From: JBGSYN01 sp041750975
Lineage (GTDB): Bacteria; Pseudomonadota; Alphaproteobacteria; Geminicoccales; Geminicoccaceae
Assembly (NCBI GenBank): GCA_041750975.1
Contig: JBGSYN010000131.1
Location: 1 to 64,000 of the forward strand
DNA: 64,000 bases
Reading direction: 5' to 3'
Shown: positions 51,238 through 59,771 of the stretch, one piece after another
Layout: the number at the start of each line of letters is the position of its first letter
Position numbering within the stretch: position 1 is the stretch's first letter
Notes under the pieces: generated by a model
What the model saw: the letters and a program-made list of their open reading frames with translations, nothing else
Told to the model about the DNA's origin: nothing
Database searches by the model: none
Translations under genes and position numbers: made by a program

Positions 51238-52398
51238 ATGTTGACGGCAAGCCTGAGGCCGGCCGTCAATCCGGGCCCGCTGGCATGCGCCCTTGGCCTG
51301 AGCCTCCTTTGCGTCTACCTCGCCGGCACCGTCGCCGGCTGGCGCCAGGCAGCGCTCTTCGTCGTCGGTGCGCTCTTGGGCATCGCCCTTTATCATGCGA
51401 GTTTCGGTTTCACCTCCGCCTGGCGCCGCTTCATCGTCAACGGCGAGGGGCGGGGTCTGCGCGCCCAGATGGTGCTATTGGCAATCGCCGTAAGCCTGTT
51501 CTTCCCGGTGCTGGCGGCTGGCGAGATCTTTGGCCGTCCCGTCGGCGGATTCGTCTTTCCGGTCGGGGTCAGCGTCGCGTTCGGTGCCTTCATCTTCGGC
51601 ATCGGCATGCAGCTTGGCGGCGGCTGTGCCTCGGGCACGCTCTTTACCGTCGGCGGCGGCAGCACCCGCATGGTTATCACGCTTGCCTTCTTCGTGCTGG
51701 GCTCGGTGTTGGGCACGGCGCACCTTGGCTGGTGGCTGTCCTTGCCGAATATTGGTGCGTATTCATTAGTGGTGAACTGGGGCCTCGGACCGGCCTGGTT
51801 TGCCAATATCGCACTGTTCGCGGCGATTTTTCTTCTCACTTTCGTTGTCGAGCGATGGCGGCGGGCGCCTGCGATAACGCCGGTCGAGGGTCACTTTCTC
51901 CAGGGTCCCTGGCCGGTCTTGTGGGGTGCCGTAGCCCTGGCAATCCTCAACTTCGCCACCCTCGTGCTCGCGGGACGTCCTTGGGGCATCACTTCCGGCT
52001 TCGCTCTTTGGGGTGCGAAGGGCCTTGATGCCGTCGGTATCGACGTCGCGAGTTGGCCCTATTGGCGGAATCAGACGGCGGCGATCGAAGGCTCGCTCTT
52101 CTTCGATACAACCTCGGTGATGAACATCGCGATCATACTGGGGGCAATGATCGCAGCAGCACTCGCCGGCAAGTTTGCGCCGACGCTCAAGCTGAGCCGT
52201 GTCGATATCCTTACCGCGGTGATCGGCGGGCTGATGCTCGGCTATGGCGCGCGCCTCGCTTTCGGCTGCAATATCGGCGCTCTCTTTTCAGGTATCGCCT
52301 CGGGCAGCCTGCATGGCTGGCTCTGGTTGGTCTGCGGCTTTATGGGCAATCTCCTCGGCACGCGTTTGCGCCCGCTAGTCGGCCTTTCGAAAGTCTAG
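51238..52398 (+). CDS. YeeE/YedE family sulfur-compound transporter (TsuA-like)
   Basis: A 386-residue membrane protein with many hydrophobic helices. Two pseudo-symmetric Cys motifs, QLGGGCASGTLFTVGGGS and LAFGCNIGALFSGIASGS, are those that pass thiosulfate in TsuA. A TsuB/TusA partner is not adjacent. It starts ten bases after the ABC ATPase stop and runs into the phosphodiesterase gene, so it may be part of that transcript. The role is sulfur-compound uptake, with thiosulfate most likely by family. Confidence 0.88.
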   Translation: MLTASLRPAVNPGPLACALGLSLLCVYLAGTVAGWRQAALFVVGALLGIALYHASFGFTSAWRRFIVNGEGRGLRAQMVLLAIAVSLFFPVLAAGEIFGRPVGGFVFPVGVSVAFGAFIFGIGMQLGGGCASGTLFTVGGGSTRMVITLAFFVLGSVLGTAHLGWWLSLPNIGAYSLVVNWGLGPAWFANIALFAAIFLLTFVVERWRRAPAITPVEGHFLQGPWPVLWGAVALAILNFATLVLAGRPWGITSGFALWGAKGLDAVGIDVASWPYWRNQTAAIEGSLFFDTTSVMNIAIILGAMIAAALAGKFAPTLKLSRVDILTAVIGGLMLGYGARLAFGCNIGALFSGIASGSLHGWLWLVCGFMGNLLGTRLRPLVGLSKV

Positions 52399-52472
52399 AG
52401 CACCACCCGATCTGCAGCACGGCTGTCACACTGATTAGCTAGGGCTGCGAGGGCCAAACTAAGGAGATCGCC

Positions 52473-53993
52473 TTGGCCCGAAACGTCCTCCTCATCGTTG
52501 CCGACCAATGGCGCGGCGACTGCCTGAAACAGACCGGACATCCGTTGCTCGATCTCCCGAACCTCGAGCGGCTGAGTGCGATGGGCACGACTTTCCGGCG
52601 CCACTATGTGCAGTGCGTGCCTTGCGGACCGGCGCGCTGCACTCTGCATACCGGCACCTATCTCATGAACCACCGGGCCGTGCGCAATTCGACGCCGCTC
52701 AACAGCGACTGGAGCAATCTGGCGCTGGAGGTTAGGAAGGGCGGACACGAGCCGGCCCTGGTCGGCTACACGACGACGACACCCGATCCACGAAAAGTCC
52801 ATCCCAACGATCCGCGGTTTCGGGTCATGGGCGATCTGATGGAGGGCTGGCGCGAGGTCACGTCGTTCTCGCCCGGCAAGGCGCCCTTCGTTGCCAACAT
52901 GATCCACGCAGGTAGCGGCGACCTTATCCCGGATGAGCGGTTCTGGTGGCCGAAGGAAGGCCCGAATGGCCCGACTGTGGCGCCGAGCCGTCTCGCCAAG
53001 GATCTTACCGACACGGCTTGGCTCACCGAATGCGGGCTACGCTACCTGATGGGCCGGCAGGGAGCGCCTTTTTTCCTGCATCTGGGGTTTTACCGGCCGC
53101 ATCCGCCCTTTATCGCAGCCGAACCGTATAACGGCCTGTTCGATCCGGCGGACGTGCCGGCACCCCGCTGGGCGGCGAGCCTTGCAGCCGAGGGCAAGCA
53201 GCATCCTCTTCTGGGCTACTATCTCCAAACCAACCCGAACCATATGTACTTTCATGGTGCGGAGGGGCTTGCGGCGGAGCTGGACGAGCCTGCCGTGCGC
53301 CTGATGCGGGCCGCCTATCTCGGCATGATCAAGGAGATCGACGACCATCTCGGGCGGGTCTTCGACTGGCTCGACACCTCCGGTCAATGGGATGACACGC
53401 TCGTCATTTTCACTAGCGATCATGGCGAGCAGCTGGGCGATCATCACCTTTGCGGCAAACTCGGTTATTTTGACGAAAGCTTCCACATTCCGCTGATCGT
53501 CAGCGATCCGAAGGCCCGGGCGCATGGTGGGCGGATGGTCGACGCCTTCAGCGAGCAAGTCGACGTCATGCCGACCATTCTGGACTGGCTTGGCCTCGAC
53601 GTGCCGAGACAATGTGACGGCTACTTGCTGCTACCTTGGTGCCATGGCGAGACGCCGGCCGATTGGCGCCGCGAGGTCCATTACGAGCTGGACTTCCGGG
53701 AGGTTGCAAGCGAGCTGCCGCAGCAGGCCTTGGGGCTCGAGATCGACGATTGCTGCCTCGCCGTGATCCAGGACGAGGCCTATAAATACGTCCATTTCGC
53801 AGGCCTGCCGCCGCTTTTCTTCGATCTCAACCGAGACCCGCACCAGTTTACCAATCTTGCCGCTGATCCGGCCTATCAAGGACCGATGCTGGCCTATGCG
53901 CAGAAAATGCTGTCCTGGCGGCTGCGCTACAATGATCGACGGTTCACGGGCATGGCGGCGAGCCCGGAAGGCTTGATCGAACGCCGCCGCTGA
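52473..53993 (+). CDS. Phosphonate monoester hydrolase / phosphodiesterase (alkaline phosphatase superfamily)
   Basis: A 506-residue sulfatase-fold hydrolase that closely fits the PMH/PDE family. VADQWRGD holds the metal Asp. CVPCGPARC includes the C-x-P-x-R motif whose Cys becomes formylglycine. LMNHRAVRN, GYTTTTPDPR, FFLHLGFYRPHPPF and FTSDHGEQLGDHH are PMH hallmarks. It hydrolyses phosphonate monoesters and phosphodiesters in vitro. No signal peptide is visible, so it is probably cytoplasmic. The start is TTG behind AAGGAG at six-base spacing. It lies directly before ugpBAEC, suggesting a role on imported glycerophosphodiesters. Confidence 0.92.
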   Translation: MARNVLLIVADQWRGDCLKQTGHPLLDLPNLERLSAMGTTFRRHYVQCVPCGPARCTLHTGTYLMNHRAVRNSTPLNSDWSNLALEVRKGGHEPALVGYTTTTPDPRKVHPNDPRFRVMGDLMEGWREVTSFSPGKAPFVANMIHAGSGDLIPDERFWWPKEGPNGPTVAPSRLAKDLTDTAWLTECGLRYLMGRQGAPFFLHLGFYRPHPPFIAAEPYNGLFDPADVPAPRWAASLAAEGKQHPLLGYYLQTNPNHMYFHGAEGLAAELDEPAVRLMRAAYLGMIKEIDDHLGRVFDWLDTSGQWDDTLVIFTSDHGEQLGDHHLCGKLGYFDESFHIPLIVSDPKARAHGGRMVDAFSEQVDVMPTILDWLGLDVPRQCDGYLLLPWCHGETPADWRREVHYELDFREVASELPQQALGLEIDDCCLAVIQDEAYKYVHFAGLPPLFFDLNRDPHQFTNLAADPAYQGPMLAYAQKMLSWRLRYNDRRFTGMAASPEGLIERRR

Positions 53994-53997
53994 GCCG

Positions 53998-54041
53998 GCG
54001 TCGCCGAACTGTCGCAAGGCTATCGCATTAATGTCGCTTTG
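53998..54041 (+). promoter_or_regulatory. Pho-box-like 11-bp direct repeats upstream of ugpB
   Basis: Four heptamers start every 11 bases: GCGTCGC (53998), CTGTCGC (54009), CTATCGC (54020) and ATGTCGC (54031), separated by CGAA, AAGG, ATTA and TTTG. The period and the CTGTC core match PhoB half-sites (CTGTCAY-N4); the last two bases differ from the usual consensus. The array ends about 50 bases before the ugpB start. Confidence 0.6.
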
Positions 54042-54091
54042 GATGGCTACACTTCGGGCGTCGCCTATCCACGACCAGCAAGAAAGATAGC

Positions 54092-55462
54092 ATGACAACG
54101 CCCCAAGCATTCCGTTCGCTTATCCTCACCTCCGCCGCCGCAACCTGCCTCGTCATCGGCGCCTCGGCCGCCTTGGCCCAAGAGAAAATCACCATCAATT
54201 GGTGGCACGCCATGGATGGCGGTCTCGGCGAGGCTCTGACCGAAATCGTCGACCGCTTCAATGCCAGCCAGGATCGCTATGAGGTCGTCGAGACCTTCAA
54301 GGGCAACTACCGTGTGGTCTTGAACAACACGATCGCCGCCTACCGCGCGGACGAGCATCCCCACATCTTTCAGAACAATGAGACGGGCGTCATCACGCTG
54401 ATGCTCTCGGGTGCTATCGTGCCGGTGCACGGGATTCTTGAGGAGCACGACGTCGAGGTCGATCTCGACGCCTATCTGGCGCCGGTCGTCGACACCTACA
54501 CCCGGGATGGCGAGTTGCTTGGCATGCCGTTCAACAGCTCGACGCCGATCATGTATTACAATGCCGAGCTACTGCAGGCGGCGGGTTTCGAAGCGGGCCC
54601 AACTACCTGGCAGGACATGGAAATGATGATCGACGCGGCCCAGGCCGCCGGGATCACCGGCGCCGATGGCGAGCCGGTCTGCGGCTACGCCTATTCCGGC
54701 GGCATGTGGGATAACGTCGAGAACTGGATGTCGATCCACGACCAGCCTTACGCCTCGGGTGGCAACGGTCGGGATGGTCTCGATACCGAGCTGGTCTATG
54801 CCGATACCGAGCTGCTCGGCCACCAACAACGCCTCGCCCGTTGGCTCGAAGAAGGTAAGGCCGAGTTCGGTGCGGAGAGCCCGACCGACTGGTCATCGGC
54901 CTCCTTCACCAATTGGGGCAACGGCAACTGCCTGTTCTGGTCCGGCTCGACGGCAAGCCATGCCAGGGTCGAGGCGACGGCGCAGTTCGACTGGTCGGCG
55001 GTCCACTTTCCGCACGACCCCGAAGTCATCGAGGTGCCGCGCAACTCGACCATCGGCGGTGCGGCCCTCTATGCTCTCCAGGGTTTTTCCGACGAGGAAT
55101 ATGAAGGCATCGCCGAGTTCTTCCGGATGTTGACCTCGGTCGAGATCCAGAAGTTTTGGCACGAGAACACGGGTTATGTGCCGATCACCAAGGAAGCTTA
55201 CGAGGAACTAGTCAAGGAAGGCTACTATGAGGAGCATCCGACCTACGAGCTCGCTGTGAAACAGCTTTTGCGCGGCACACCCGGACCCAACAATCGGGTG
55301 CCCCGGATCGGGAATTTCGAGAACGTCCGGATAGCACTCGAAGCCGAGCTCGAGAAGGTCTATTCCGGCGAGCAGGACGTCGAGACGGCGCTCGATAACG
55401 GCGTCCGTCGCGGCAATGAGATCCTGCGGCGCTTCGAACAGCAGAACCAAGGCAAGATGTAG
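54092..55462 (+). CDS. ugpB: sn-glycerol-3-phosphate ABC transporter, substrate-binding protein
   Basis: A 456-residue family 1 binding protein with a Sec signal peptide (cleavage near ASAALA-QEK). UgpB landmarks are INWWHAMDGGLGEAL, FKGNYRVVLNNTIAAYR, GMPFNSSTPIMYYN and WYAx-like YAYSGGMWDNVENW. It binds G3P or glycerophosphodiesters in the periplasm. It is the first gene of a complete ugpBAEC set and is preceded by a Pho-box-like repeat. Confidence 0.94.
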   Translation: MTTPQAFRSLILTSAAATCLVIGASAALAQEKITINWWHAMDGGLGEALTEIVDRFNASQDRYEVVETFKGNYRVVLNNTIAAYRADEHPHIFQNNETGVITLMLSGAIVPVHGILEEHDVEVDLDAYLAPVVDTYTRDGELLGMPFNSSTPIMYYNAELLQAAGFEAGPTTWQDMEMMIDAAQAAGITGADGEPVCGYAYSGGMWDNVENWMSIHDQPYASGGNGRDGLDTELVYADTELLGHQQRLARWLEEGKAEFGAESPTDWSSASFTNWGNGNCLFWSGSTASHARVEATAQFDWSAVHFPHDPEVIEVPRNSTIGGAALYALQGFSDEEYEGIAEFFRMLTSVEIQKFWHENTGYVPITKEAYEELVKEGYYEEHPTYELAVKQLLRGTPGPNNRVPRIGNFENVRIALEAELEKVYSGEQDVETALDNGVRRGNEILRRFEQQNQGKM

Positions 55463-55475
55463 GCTTTCGAGGCGA

Positions 55476-55500
55476 TGGCCCCTGCCTCGACGGCGGGGGC
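55476..55500 (+). promoter_or_regulatory. Hairpin between ugpB and ugpA
   Basis: GGCCCCTGCC and GGCGGGGGCC form a 10-bp stem with one T-G wobble around the loop TCGAC, 14 bases after the ugpB stop. Its position matches the intercistronic hairpins that raise binding-protein output relative to permeases. Confidence 0.55.
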
Positions 55501-55524
55501 CGAGCCAGCGACCGGAGACTGCCT

Positions 55525-56412
55525 TTGCGCCGCGTGACCTATAATCACCAATTGCTGCCGGTCCTTTTCCTCGCACCCCAGCTTTTGATTCTTTCGTGGT
55601 TTTTCTTCTGGCCATCGGGCCAGGCCATCTATCAGGCTTTCACCATCTCCGACGCGTTCGGCGGAAACTCTCGCTTCATCTGGTTCGAGAATTTCGCGCG
55701 TGAGTTCCGCAGCCCCGAATACCAGAAGGCGGTTGGCGTCACGGTGGTCTTCTCGCTGGCAACGACGATCGTCGCCCTCGGCATGGGGCTCCTGTTCGCA
55801 CTCGCGGTCGATAGGGTTATCCGCGGCAGCGGCGTCTACCGGGTCTTCGTCATCTGGCCCTATGCAGTGGCACCCGCAGTCGCCGGTGTGGTCTGGGTCT
55901 TCGCCCTCGACCCGCAAGCCGGCATCGCCGCCTTCTGGCTCAAGCAGACTTTCGGGCTCGAGTGGGATCCGGATCTCAATCGCGTGCATGCCATGATCCT
56001 CGTCGTCCTCGCCTCCGCATGGAAGCAGATCAGCTACAATTTCGTCTTCTTCCTCGCAGGATTGCAGGCCATCCCCCGTGGCCTGATCGAGGCGGCGGCG
56101 ATGGATGGGGCTGGACCCTTGCGCCGGATCCGCGATCTGCTGCTACCGCTGCTGGCCCCCACCACCTTCTTCCTCGTCATCATGAATATCGTCTACGCCT
56201 TCTTCGAGACCTTCGGCGTCGTCGCGGTGACGACCGGTGGCGGCCCCGGCGATTGGACCTCGATCATGGTCTACAAAGTCTTCAGGGACGGCTTTGTCGG
56301 GCTCGACTATGGCGCTTCGGCGGCGCAGTCGATCGTACTGATGGGCATCGTCGTGGCGCTGACGATCATTCAGTTCCGCTACATCGAACGCCGCGTCCAC
56401 TATACGGGATGA
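55525..56412 (+). CDS. ugpA: sn-glycerol-3-phosphate ABC transporter, permease UgpA
   Basis: A 295-residue six-helix permease. It begins near LLPVLFLAPQLLILSWFFFWPSG and carries the EAA loop IEAAAMDGAGPLRRIRDLLLPLL. FETFGVVAVTTGGGPGDWTSIMVY is typical of MalF/UgpA. The start is TTG with GGAG seven bases before it. It pairs with UgpE. Confidence 0.93.
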   Translation: MRRVTYNHQLLPVLFLAPQLLILSWFFFWPSGQAIYQAFTISDAFGGNSRFIWFENFAREFRSPEYQKAVGVTVVFSLATTIVALGMGLLFALAVDRVIRGSGVYRVFVIWPYAVAPAVAGVVWVFALDPQAGIAAFWLKQTFGLEWDPDLNRVHAMILVVLASAWKQISYNFVFFLAGLQAIPRGLIEAAAMDGAGPLRRIRDLLLPLLAPTTFFLVIMNIVYAFFETFGVVAVTTGGGPGDWTSIMVYKVFRDGFVGLDYGASAAQSIVLMGIVVALTIIQFRYIERRVHYTG

Positions 56413-56416
56413 GGTG

Positions 56417-57313
56417 ATGGTCGAGCGTACGCGTGTTCTCGATCTCCTCACCCACGGGCTGATGCTCGTCGGCATCTTTCTGCTGATTTTTCCGGTCTAT
56501 CTGGCGATCATCGCCGCGACCCATGATGTCGACACGGTCAACCGGCTGCCGATGCCGCTGCTGCCGGGCGATGCGATCGTTGCCAATGTGACGGAAGCCT
56601 TTGTTAAGGGGGATCTGGCTCGCCAATTGTGGAACACCACGATCCAGGCAACAGGCATCGCCTTCGGCAAGATCGTCATTTCGGTGCTGTCTGCCTTCGC
56701 CATTGTCTTCTTCCGCTTTCCGTTCCGCATGGTCGCCTTCTGGCTCATCTTCATGAGCCTGATGCTGCCGATCGAGGTGCGGATCGTGCCGACCTATGAG
56801 GTTGCGGCCAATGCCATGACACCGCTCATCTGGATCGCCGGGCGGTTGGGCCTAGGTGCGGTGATCGACCTCGATGTCAAGGTGAGCCTCCTCAATTCCT
56901 ATTGGGGGCTGATCCTGCCGATCATCGCGTCCGCCACGGCGACGTTCCTGTTTCGCCAGTTCTTTCTTACCGTGCCGGACGAGTTGGTCGAGGCGGCCAA
57001 GATGGACGGTGCGGGGCCCTTGCGGTTTTTCTGGGATATTCTCCTGCCGCTCTCACGCACGACGATCGCAGCCTTGGGCGTCATCATGTTCCTGGTCGGC
57101 TGGAACCAGTTTCTCTGGCCGCTGCTGATTACAACCGAACCCGAATACATGACCGCCGTGGTCGGCCTCGCCCGCTTGATGCCCGGGCCGGATACGCTGC
57201 CCGAATGGAACGTGACGATGGCCGCAGCCCTCTTCGTCATGTTGCCGCCGGTGCTGGTCATCGCCTTGCTGCAACGGCTCTTCGTCAGGGGCCTTATCGC
57301 TTCCGAGAAATAG
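56417..57313 (+). CDS. ugpE: sn-glycerol-3-phosphate ABC transporter, permease UgpE
   Basis: A 298-residue permease of the MalG/UgpE type. The EAA loop is DELVEAAKMDGAGPLRFFWDILLPL, split over about residues 190-215. MLPIEVRIVPTYEV and GWNQFLWPLLITT are conserved UgpE blocks. The ATG is four bases after the ugpA stop; a GTG one codon earlier is also possible. Confidence 0.93.
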   Translation: MVERTRVLDLLTHGLMLVGIFLLIFPVYLAIIAATHDVDTVNRLPMPLLPGDAIVANVTEAFVKGDLARQLWNTTIQATGIAFGKIVISVLSAFAIVFFRFPFRMVAFWLIFMSLMLPIEVRIVPTYEVAANAMTPLIWIAGRLGLGAVIDLDVKVSLLNSYWGLILPIIASATATFLFRQFFLTVPDELVEAAKMDGAGPLRFFWDILLPLSRTTIAALGVIMFLVGWNQFLWPLLITTEPEYMTAVVGLARLMPGPDTLPEWNVTMAAALFVMLPPVLVIALLQRLFVRGLIASEK

Positions 57314-57342
57314 GCCAACCACGGTTTTGGGAGACGCCCTCC

Positions 57343-58443
57343 ATGGCGCATGTAGAGATCCGCGACGTCCGCAAGACCTATGGCAAGACCGAGGTCGTCC
57401 ACGGCCTCGACCTCGAGATCCAGGATCGGGAGTTCATTGTCATCCTCGGACCGTCGGGTTGCGGTAAATCCACCCTGCTACGGATGATCGCCGGCCTCGA
57501 GGCGATCACCGGGGGCGAGATCCTGATCGATGGCCAGGTCGTCAACCGGCTGGAACCGCGTGAGCGCAGCTGCGCCATGGTGTTTCAGAATTACGCTCTC
57601 TACCCGCACATGACGGTGGCGGAGAATATCGGCTACGCGCTCAAGGTCGCGGGCGTCGCCCGAACCGAACGCGAGGCCCGGGTCAAGGAGGTCGCGACGA
57701 CGATGCAGCTCGACGCCTATCTCGGCCGCAAGCCGGCTCAGCTCTCCGGCGGTCAGCGGCAGCGGGTGGCGATGGGCCGGGCCATCATCCGCGAGCCTAA
57801 GGTCTTTCTCTTCGACGAACCCCTGTCCAATCTCGATGCCATGCTGCGGGTGCAGATGCGGCTCGAGATTCGCCGCTTGCACCAGCGCCTGAATGCCACC
57901 TCGATCTTCGTCACGCATGATCAGGTGGAAGCCATGACCCTGGCCGATCGGCTGGTCGTCATGCGGGACGGCTGGATCGAGCAAGTGGGAAGGCCCGGCG
58001 AACTCTATCACAAGCCGGCCACACGATTTGTCGCGAGCTTTATCGGCGCGCCGCCGATGAATCTGATCGAGCCGTCGAGCGATCCGGCCCTGCGCCCGCT
58101 GCTGCAGGCTGCCTCGTCGAGACTTGGTCCGAACAACGCGAGTTCCTGCGATTGGCGGCTCGGGCTGCGGCCTGAACATATTGGGCTGGTTGCGGCCGCC
58201 GATCATTTGCCGCGGGCGAGGCTCGAACTGGTCGAGGAGCTGGGTGACCGCAGGGTCTGTTATCTGAGCCTCGGCCAGCAGCCGGTGGTGGCGATTGCGG
58301 TTCCGGGGGCTTCGTTGACCCTCGGTGCGACCGTCGGTCTTCGGATCGATCCCGGAAACCTCCATATATTCGAGCCGTCGGGCAAGGTCGCCGCCGGGCC
58401 CGAGCCGGCGGAGACGGTCCGGTTCGCCAGCAAGGTTGCCTGA
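57343..58443 (+). CDS. ugpC: sn-glycerol-3-phosphate ABC transporter, ATP-binding protein UgpC
   Basis: A 366-residue MalK/UgpC-type ATPase. Walker A is LGPSGCGKSTLL, the Q-loop is VFQNYALYP, the signature is LSGGQRQRVAMGRA and Walker B is VFLFDEPLSNLDA, followed by the switch His in VTHDQ. The C-terminal OB-fold regulatory domain contains GLRPEHI. A GGGAG site precedes the ATG. It completes the importer. Confidence 0.95.
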   Translation: MAHVEIRDVRKTYGKTEVVHGLDLEIQDREFIVILGPSGCGKSTLLRMIAGLEAITGGEILIDGQVVNRLEPRERSCAMVFQNYALYPHMTVAENIGYALKVAGVARTEREARVKEVATTMQLDAYLGRKPAQLSGGQRQRVAMGRAIIREPKVFLFDEPLSNLDAMLRVQMRLEIRRLHQRLNATSIFVTHDQVEAMTLADRLVVMRDGWIEQVGRPGELYHKPATRFVASFIGAPPMNLIEPSSDPALRPLLQAASSRLGPNNASSCDWRLGLRPEHIGLVAAADHLPRARLELVEELGDRRVCYLSLGQQPVVAIAVPGASLTLGATVGLRIDPGNLHIFEPSGKVAAGPEPAETVRFASKVA

Positions 58444-58512
58444 AGCGGGGCTCTTTCGAAAATTTCGATGCCGACTTATGATCGCTTGGCATCGAAGACT
58501 TCGGGAGGCAAC

Positions 58513-59328
58513 ATGGCCATCAGCCTGACAGCGGAACAATTGGGTGCTTATCGACGGGATGGGTTTCTCTGCCCGGTCGATGCGCTCAGCCCTGAGGAAG
58601 CTCGGGATTACCGCCAAAAACTCGAGGCGGCGGAGGCCGAGGCCGGTGAGCGCTTCGCCAAGGAGTTCCGGCACAAACCCTATCTTGTATTCGGTTGGGC
58701 CGACGAGCTGATAAAGCATCCACGGATCCTCGATGCGGTCGAAGGGATCATCGGTCCCGATATCCTTTGCTGGGAAGTCGCGATGTTTACCAAGCCCGCC
58801 CACAGCGACGGCTTCATCTCCTGGCATCAGGACATCACCTATTGGGGCCTCGAGGCCGAGGGCAATGTCGTCACCGCCTGGGTCGCCCTCTCGCCTAGCA
58901 CGGTGGAAAGCGGCTGCATGCGCATGGTGCCGGGAACCCACAAACGCGAAGTCGTGGCTCACCGCGATACATTCGCCGAGAAAAACATGCTGTCGCGCGG
59001 GCAGGAGATCGCGGTCGAGGTCGAGGAGGACAGGGCCGTCGATCTGGTGCTGGCGCCGGGGCAGATGTCGCTGCATCACGTCAAGATCTTCCACGGCTCG
59101 AACCCCAACCGGTCCGACGACCGCCGCATCGGCTTCGCGATCCGCTACATTCCCCCATCGCTGCACCAGACAACCGATGGTCAGGATAGCGCGCGGCTGG
59201 TTCGGGGCGAGGACCGCTTCGGCTATTTCGAGCACGAGGAGCCCCCTGCAGACGACCTTTCGACGGCTGCCATCGCCAACCACGAACGCCTCTACGCGCA
59301 GAGACGCGCCATTCTCTTGCGCCAGTGA
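58513..59328 (+). CDS. Phytanoyl-CoA dioxygenase (PhyH) family Fe(II)/2-oxoglutarate oxygenase
   Basis: A 271-residue PhyH-family oxygenase. It opens with EQLGAYRRDGFLCPVDAL. The metal triad is H-x-D in SWHQDITYWG and the distal His in HHVKIFHGSNPN, followed by the 2-oxoglutarate Arg region (RRIGFAIRY). The ATG at 58513 has GGGAGG four bases before it. Relatives hydroxylate lipids, phosphonates or ectoine; the position after ugp might point to a phospholipid- or phosphonate-derived substrate. This is inference. Confidence 0.9.
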   Translation: MAISLTAEQLGAYRRDGFLCPVDALSPEEARDYRQKLEAAEAEAGERFAKEFRHKPYLVFGWADELIKHPRILDAVEGIIGPDILCWEVAMFTKPAHSDGFISWHQDITYWGLEAEGNVVTAWVALSPSTVESGCMRMVPGTHKREVVAHRDTFAEKNMLSRGQEIAVEVEEDRAVDLVLAPGQMSLHHVKIFHGSNPNRSDDRRIGFAIRYIPPSLHQTTDGQDSARLVRGEDRFGYFEHEEPPADDLSTAAIANHERLYAQRRAILLRQ

Positions 59329-59771
59329 GAAAGATCCTCGTCGAAATCGGTGATGCGGCGACCTTCCGCAAAACCGTTGGCGAAACCGACGTCTATCTGT
59401 TCGCCGGCATCACCGGGGATTTCGCCCCCCAGCACGTCGATGAGGCGTTCATGGCGTCGTCGCCCTACGGCGCCCGTATCGCTCATGGCGTTCTGGTCCT
59501 GGGTTTCTCCTCGACCACGAGTTCCAAGATCGCGGCACTCGATCAGGCAAGGGGCGGCACCCTCATTCCGGTTTCGCTCGGTTATGATCGCGTCCGCTTC
59601 TTGGCGGGCGTGAAGATCGGCGATACTGTCGAGGTCAGTTACCGGGTCGAGGAAATCGATGAGGCGGCGAGCCGGACGCGGGCGGCCATCGAAATCCGCA
59701 ATCAACGTCGCGATCTCGTCGCTGTTGCAACCCACATCATGAAATGGCTTGAGCCCGATGGCGGCAGCTGA
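59325..59771 (+). CDS. MaoC family (hot-dog fold) hydratase
   Basis: A 148-residue MaoC-like protein. The hydratase dyad is in AGITGDFAPQHVDEAF (Asp and His), followed by YGARIAHGVLVLGF. It starts at a GTG overlapping the PhyH stop by four bases, so the two are coupled. (R)-specific enoyl-CoA hydratase activity is the common function. Coupled expression with a PhyH oxygenase suggests one short degradation pathway. Confidence 0.9.
   Translation: MRKILVEIGDAATFRKTVGETDVYLFAGITGDFAPQHVDEAFMASSPYGARIAHGVLVLGFSSTTSSKIAALDQARGGTLIPVSLGYDRVRFLAGVKIGDTVEVSYRVEEIDEAASRTRAAIEIRNQRRDLVAVATHIMKWLEPDGGS

Noticed and set aside
57478..59283. A 601-codon open frame on the minus strand across ugpC and the PhyH gene.
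   Set aside because: The plus strand holds two clear family proteins with ribosome sites. The antisense frame has no motif and arises from GC-rich codon use.
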